Shown one piece after another: positions 61,590 through 64,000 of a stretch of DNA of 64,000 nt. Where the stretch lies: assembly GCF_000426705.1 (NCBI RefSeq), contig NZ_KE384556.1:180876-244875 (forward strand), read 5' to 3'. Below the pieces are notes generated by a model. The model was not told the DNA's origin, did no database searches, and was given only the letters and a program-made list of their open reading frames with translations. The first letter of the stretch is position 1, and each line of letters begins with the position of its first letter. Origin of the DNA: Spirochaeta cellobiosiphila DSM 17781 (GTDB lineage: Bacteria > Spirochaetota > Spirochaetia > DSM-17781). Made by a program: the position numbers and the translations under genes.

Positions 61590-62195
61590 GTGGCCAAAAT
61601 AATCAAGCTGAATAATTCCACAAAAGAAAATATCATAAATATCTGTCTTGACTGTATTGTTGAACAGAGAACTGGTATGACTTTGAATCTAAGGGATATA
61701 GCCAGAAGAGCTGGTTGTGCTCACACAAATCTATATAACTACTTTCAGGACCTGAATGACATGCGTTGGCAATGTCTTCTCCCTGCCTATAACAAATTAG
61801 TTAAACACTATCCAGAGGAAGATATCAAAACCACAGAAAGGGGCTTAGTCCTCTTTAGAAATTATATGGAAAGCTATATGGAGGCTATTTTATATCAGCC
61901 TGGATTATACCGTTTTGTATTCCTTGAGGAATTCGCCACCCCTATGCCAAAAGAAATTAAAATAGGATTAGAATATATCAATCAAAGATTGAAGGATATG
62001 GTTAGATTAGGTGCAGAAGAAAAGGTTTCTGAATACTACATCGACCGTCTTCAAGATTTGATTTTCATGTATTTCCAAGGTGAAATGAATCATCTCATTA
62101 GTAATAAGGATATTCGTCCCCAATCGATAGAACAAAAAAAGGAAGAAATCATCCAGAATTGCCTCTTATTGTATGATGCTTTCAAAAGATTATAA
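61590..62195 (+). CDS. TetR-family transcriptional regulator
   Basis: 201 residues with an N-terminal helix-turn-helix (NLRDIARRAGCAHTNLYNYF) and a helical regulatory domain with an ELEYINQRL-like mid helix. A GTG at 61590 behind AAGGA is the best start. No divergent gene is next to it, so its target is not evident; it follows the helical protein by 51 bases on the same strand and ends in a shared bidirectional terminator. Confidence 0.85.
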   Translation: MAKIIKLNNSTKENIINICLDCIVEQRTGMTLNLRDIARRAGCAHTNLYNYFQDLNDMRWQCLLPAYNKLVKHYPEEDIKTTERGLVLFRNYMESYMEAILYQPGLYRFVFLEEFATPMPKEIKIGLEYINQRLKDMVRLGAEEKVSEYYIDRLQDLIFMYFQGEMNHLISNKDIRPQSIEQKKEEIIQNCLLLYDAFKRL

Positions 62196-62197
62196 TA

Positions 62198-62225
62198 ATT
62201 ACCAATGGTAATAACCATCGGTAAT
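62198..62225. terminator. Bidirectional terminator hairpin
   Basis: ATTACCAATGGT (62198-62209) and ACCATCGGTAAT (62214-62225) pair over 12 positions with one mismatch or wobble and a 4-base loop. It lies between the convergent TetR and M20 genes, with T-rich sequence on the right. Confidence 0.7.
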
Positions 62226-62229
62226 TTTA

Positions 62230-63573
62230 TCATTTTGATAACTCCCACTCTCTATAGAAAGAGCTGGGTATCTCTGTAAAAAAGTCTGTTGAGAGTTTTA
62301 AACTGTTTAAACTGATTCTTTCATTTTTACCATGAAGCCTTTCTGAATAGGCATTTAAGGTCAATTCTTCATCAAATAAGCTGAATCCATAGACACAAGT
62401 TCCTTTATTTCGCCAATATCTACCATCAGTAACACCTCCTATAAGCATGTCCAGTATTTGATGCTTTGGGAAATGACCACTGGTAACCTGGGTAATAGCT
62501 TTCTTTAAAGGAGTATCTTTCTTACTAAGGTTGGGAGGAAAATATTCAAAAACTTCAATATCTATATCATTTAGACAAGGCTCAAGGATTCTTCGTAATT
62601 CTGCTAGAGCAGAATCTTTGTTTTCTCCTGGTAAAATCCTTATGTCCAAATCTAATACTCCACGATCAGGCACAATATTAACCTTATCTCCGATGCGTAT
62701 AACACCAGGACTAATGCTTAGATGTGAGGCAGAATGAAGGAATTTGGCCCAACCAGGATTATCCTCAAAGACTTGATCCAACCCTAGATCATGATCTTCA
62801 AAATTCAATAATCTAGCAGCTATGCTACTAGTCAGACTCTGGGCAACCATGTCTTTAAACAGATCATGGAGCTTAGGAGCAGTGTTCTGATCTGCCAGAA
62901 GTTGCAATACTTTGGCAATCTTGTAAGCAGCATTATCACTTTTATAGGGCATGGAACCATGACTGGCTGTCCCTTTCACAGATATACGAGTCCACATGAC
63001 TCCCTTTTCCCCTCTTGCAAGAGTCAAAGCAGGACCATTGTCCGTTGCTAAATGAAAGCCACCAAGCTCACTAATTTGATAATCACATTGAACTTTGTCC
63101 CAATGATGTTTCGTGAGGAAATCAGCACCATATTGTCCACTAGCTTCTTCATCTGCAAGAGCCAGAAATATGAGATCGCCAGGAAAGGAAGTCTTCTGCT
63201 TCAGGGCCTTAACAAAACCTACAGCCATTGCGGCTGTGATATTAAGCATATCAACGGCTCCCCTCCCCCATAAGACATCATCTTGTATTATTCCTTCAAA
63301 GGGAGGAAGATCCCAATCCTCTTCTGTGGCGGGAACAACATCTAAATGACACTGAAACATGAGTGAGGGGGCTTTCTTATCATAACCGGGGACTCTTAAT
63401 AGATAATTGGAACGAGATTCTTCTTTATGAAGGATCTCCCCTTCATAACCATAGGTATTGAAGAAACGTTCTAAGGTATGACAACTTATAATTTCATTGC
63501 CAGATTTCACATCCCCCGTATTTACACATTTATTACGAATCAATTCCTGTAATAAACTAACATCTTCTCTCAT
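62230..63573 (-). CDS. M20-family metallopeptidase/deacylase
   Basis: 447 residues with the M20 zinc motifs: MFQCHLDVVPATEEDW (His, Asp), WGRGAVDML, ALADEEASGQYGADF (catalytic Glu and Glu ligand), and a late GGVTDGRYWRNKG (His replaced region near ligand). Dimerisation-domain residues follow the usual pattern (RGEKGVMWTRISVKGTASHG). GGGAG 8 bases before the ATG at 63573 sets the start. It hydrolyses amide bonds in small peptides or amino-acid derivatives. Overlaps the protease gene upstream by 4 bases (ATGA). Confidence 0.88.
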   Translation of the reverse strand: MREDVSLLQELIRNKCVNTGDVKSGNEIISCHTLERFFNTYGYEGEILHKEESRSNYLLRVPGYDKKAPSLMFQCHLDVVPATEEDWDLPPFEGIIQDDVLWGRGAVDMLNITAAMAVGFVKALKQKTSFPGDLIFLALADEEASGQYGADFLTKHHWDKVQCDYQISELGGFHLATDNGPALTLARGEKGVMWTRISVKGTASHGSMPYKSDNAAYKIAKVLQLLADQNTAPKLHDLFKDMVAQSLTSSIAARLLNFEDHDLGLDQVFEDNPGWAKFLHSASHLSISPGVIRIGDKVNIVPDRGVLDLDIRILPGENKDSALAELRRILEPCLNDIDIEVFEYFPPNLSKKDTPLKKAITQVTSGHFPKHQILDMLIGGVTDGRYWRNKGTCVYGFSLFDEELTLNAYSERLHGKNERISLNSLKLSTDFFTEIPSSFYREWELSK

Positions 63574-64000
63574 TGAAAATTCTCCCATAATCTACGCCAT
63601 TCTTGAGGAATTAGATTCACTGGATGAATATAAGCCAAGCGACCAGAATGCTCAGAGACAACTGTTGTAGGTAATCCAATTAATCGAAACTGATCATCAG
63701 TAGCAGCTCCTCCTGAGTTACCAGAGCTTATCTCTCCATCAGTTTTAATGATTTGACCATAGTTAGTTTGTTCAAAGCCACTTACAAAACCTTGGGTATA
63801 AGTCAAAGAAACCCGGCTTCCTTGACCGCCAATACTGGGATAACCGAACAAATGTAATGTATTACCAAGCTCTAATTGGGAAGAATCTCCTATAGTAAAG
63901 TACGGGAACCGGTAATCACTAGGAAGAAGTTGTCCATAAAAATCACTTGTAATTCTTAATAGGGCAATATCCTTTTCTTCATCCCCATCAACAAAAACAG
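63570..64000 (-). CDS. Trypsin-like serine protease, 5'-truncated by the window
   Basis: The visible 142 codons end a chymotrypsin-fold protease: the catalytic Asp in DIALLRI (near 63950) and the catalytic Ser in ISSGNSGGAATD, with the His expected upstream of the window. The frame is open to base 64000. No PDZ domain follows the protease domain, unlike DegP/HtrA; the protein stops soon after (PQEWRRLWENFQ). It is translationally coupled to the M20 peptidase gene. Cellular location is not visible. Confidence 0.75.
   Translation of the reverse strand, partial: VFVDGDEEKDIALLRITSDFYGQLLPSDYRFPYFTIGDSSQLELGNTLHLFGYPSIGGQGSRVSLTYTQGFVSGFEQTNYGQIIKTDGEISSGNSGGAATDDQFRLIGLPTTVVSEHSGRLAYIHPVNLIPQEWRRLWENFQ

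Noticed and set aside
1-64000. Prophage, integrative element or insertion sequence
   Set aside because: No integrase, transposase, terminase, portal or relaxase gene was seen, and no direct repeats flank any gene block.

Overview
The window looks like a chromosomal segment of a free-living, AT-leaning member of the Spirochaetota (a Spirochaeta-like organism). This is an inference. It rests on a lone rpsD, many lipoproteins with spirochaete-style lipoboxes, an HU-like/DUF4469 protein, FHA and phosphorelay proteins, and a mosaic of one-gene pathway fragments. I saw no rRNA, recognisable tRNA, CRISPR array, insertion sequence or prophage. Genes are dense, and many neighbours overlap by 1-70 bases.

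Region by region. 1-5.1 kb: the 3' part of an EcfT-like transporter subunit, then a CreD-like membrane protein divergent from a CreB/CreC-like two-component system, then rpsD. 5.1-7.7 kb: an AT-rich pair, a probable outer-membrane barrel and a lipoprotein. 7.7-12.6 kb: ilvY with an orphan AbiEii-like nucleotidyltransferase, divergent from hisD-folC and a small membrane protein. 12.6-19.4 kb: rqcH, a MEMO-family protein, a membrane pseudokinase, an unknown protein, murD, and a convergent PHP histidinol-phosphatase. 19.4-24.4 kb: a signalling cluster (response regulator/HisKA_2 kinase, membrane kinase, Cys-rich small protein, FHA-LuxR regulator, Hpt protein) and msrA. 24.5-30.1 kb: a DUF898-M48 pair and an alpha-glucoside-type ABC importer lacking its ATPase. 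30.3-42.6 kb: DUF2892, a lipoprotein with a displaced frame behind it, the HU/DUF4469 protein, alanine dehydrogenase, a cyclase-like protein, a YegD-like Hsp70, asd, a chemoreceptor, and a TetR regulator divergent from a LolA-like protein. 42.6-46.2 kb: a heterodimeric ABC exporter. 46.5-49.7 kb: a carboxyspermidine-route polyamine operon (dehydrogenase, decarboxylase, agmatinase). 49.7-54.4 kb: rmuC, a PHP phosphoesterase, two small envelope proteins and an Eis-like acetyltransferase. 54.5-60.3 kb: a sigma-54 controlled envelope redox/metal cluster. 60.3-64 kb: 5-formyl-THF cyclo-ligase, a helical protein, a TetR regulator, an M20 peptidase and a truncated trypsin-like protease.

The strongest candidate for an undescribed system is 54.5-60.3 kb. 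Two sigma-54 promoters (54581-54596 and 57103-57118) each lie 68-78 bases downstream of the same near-palindrome, GGGAAAA-N-ATTTCCC. They head transcription units for a secreted small protein, a secreted flavodoxin-like protein with a bis-haem ferric-reductase-like flavocytochrome, and a secreted DUF2202 ferritin-like protein. The last is followed by its own sensor kinase, with a Met/His-rich periplasmic patch, and an NtrC-type activator. The cluster therefore appears to carry its own inducer, enhancer sites and output. The second candidate is an unassigned structured RNA at about 42440-42600, with a TATAAT, a three-way junction and an intrinsic terminator.
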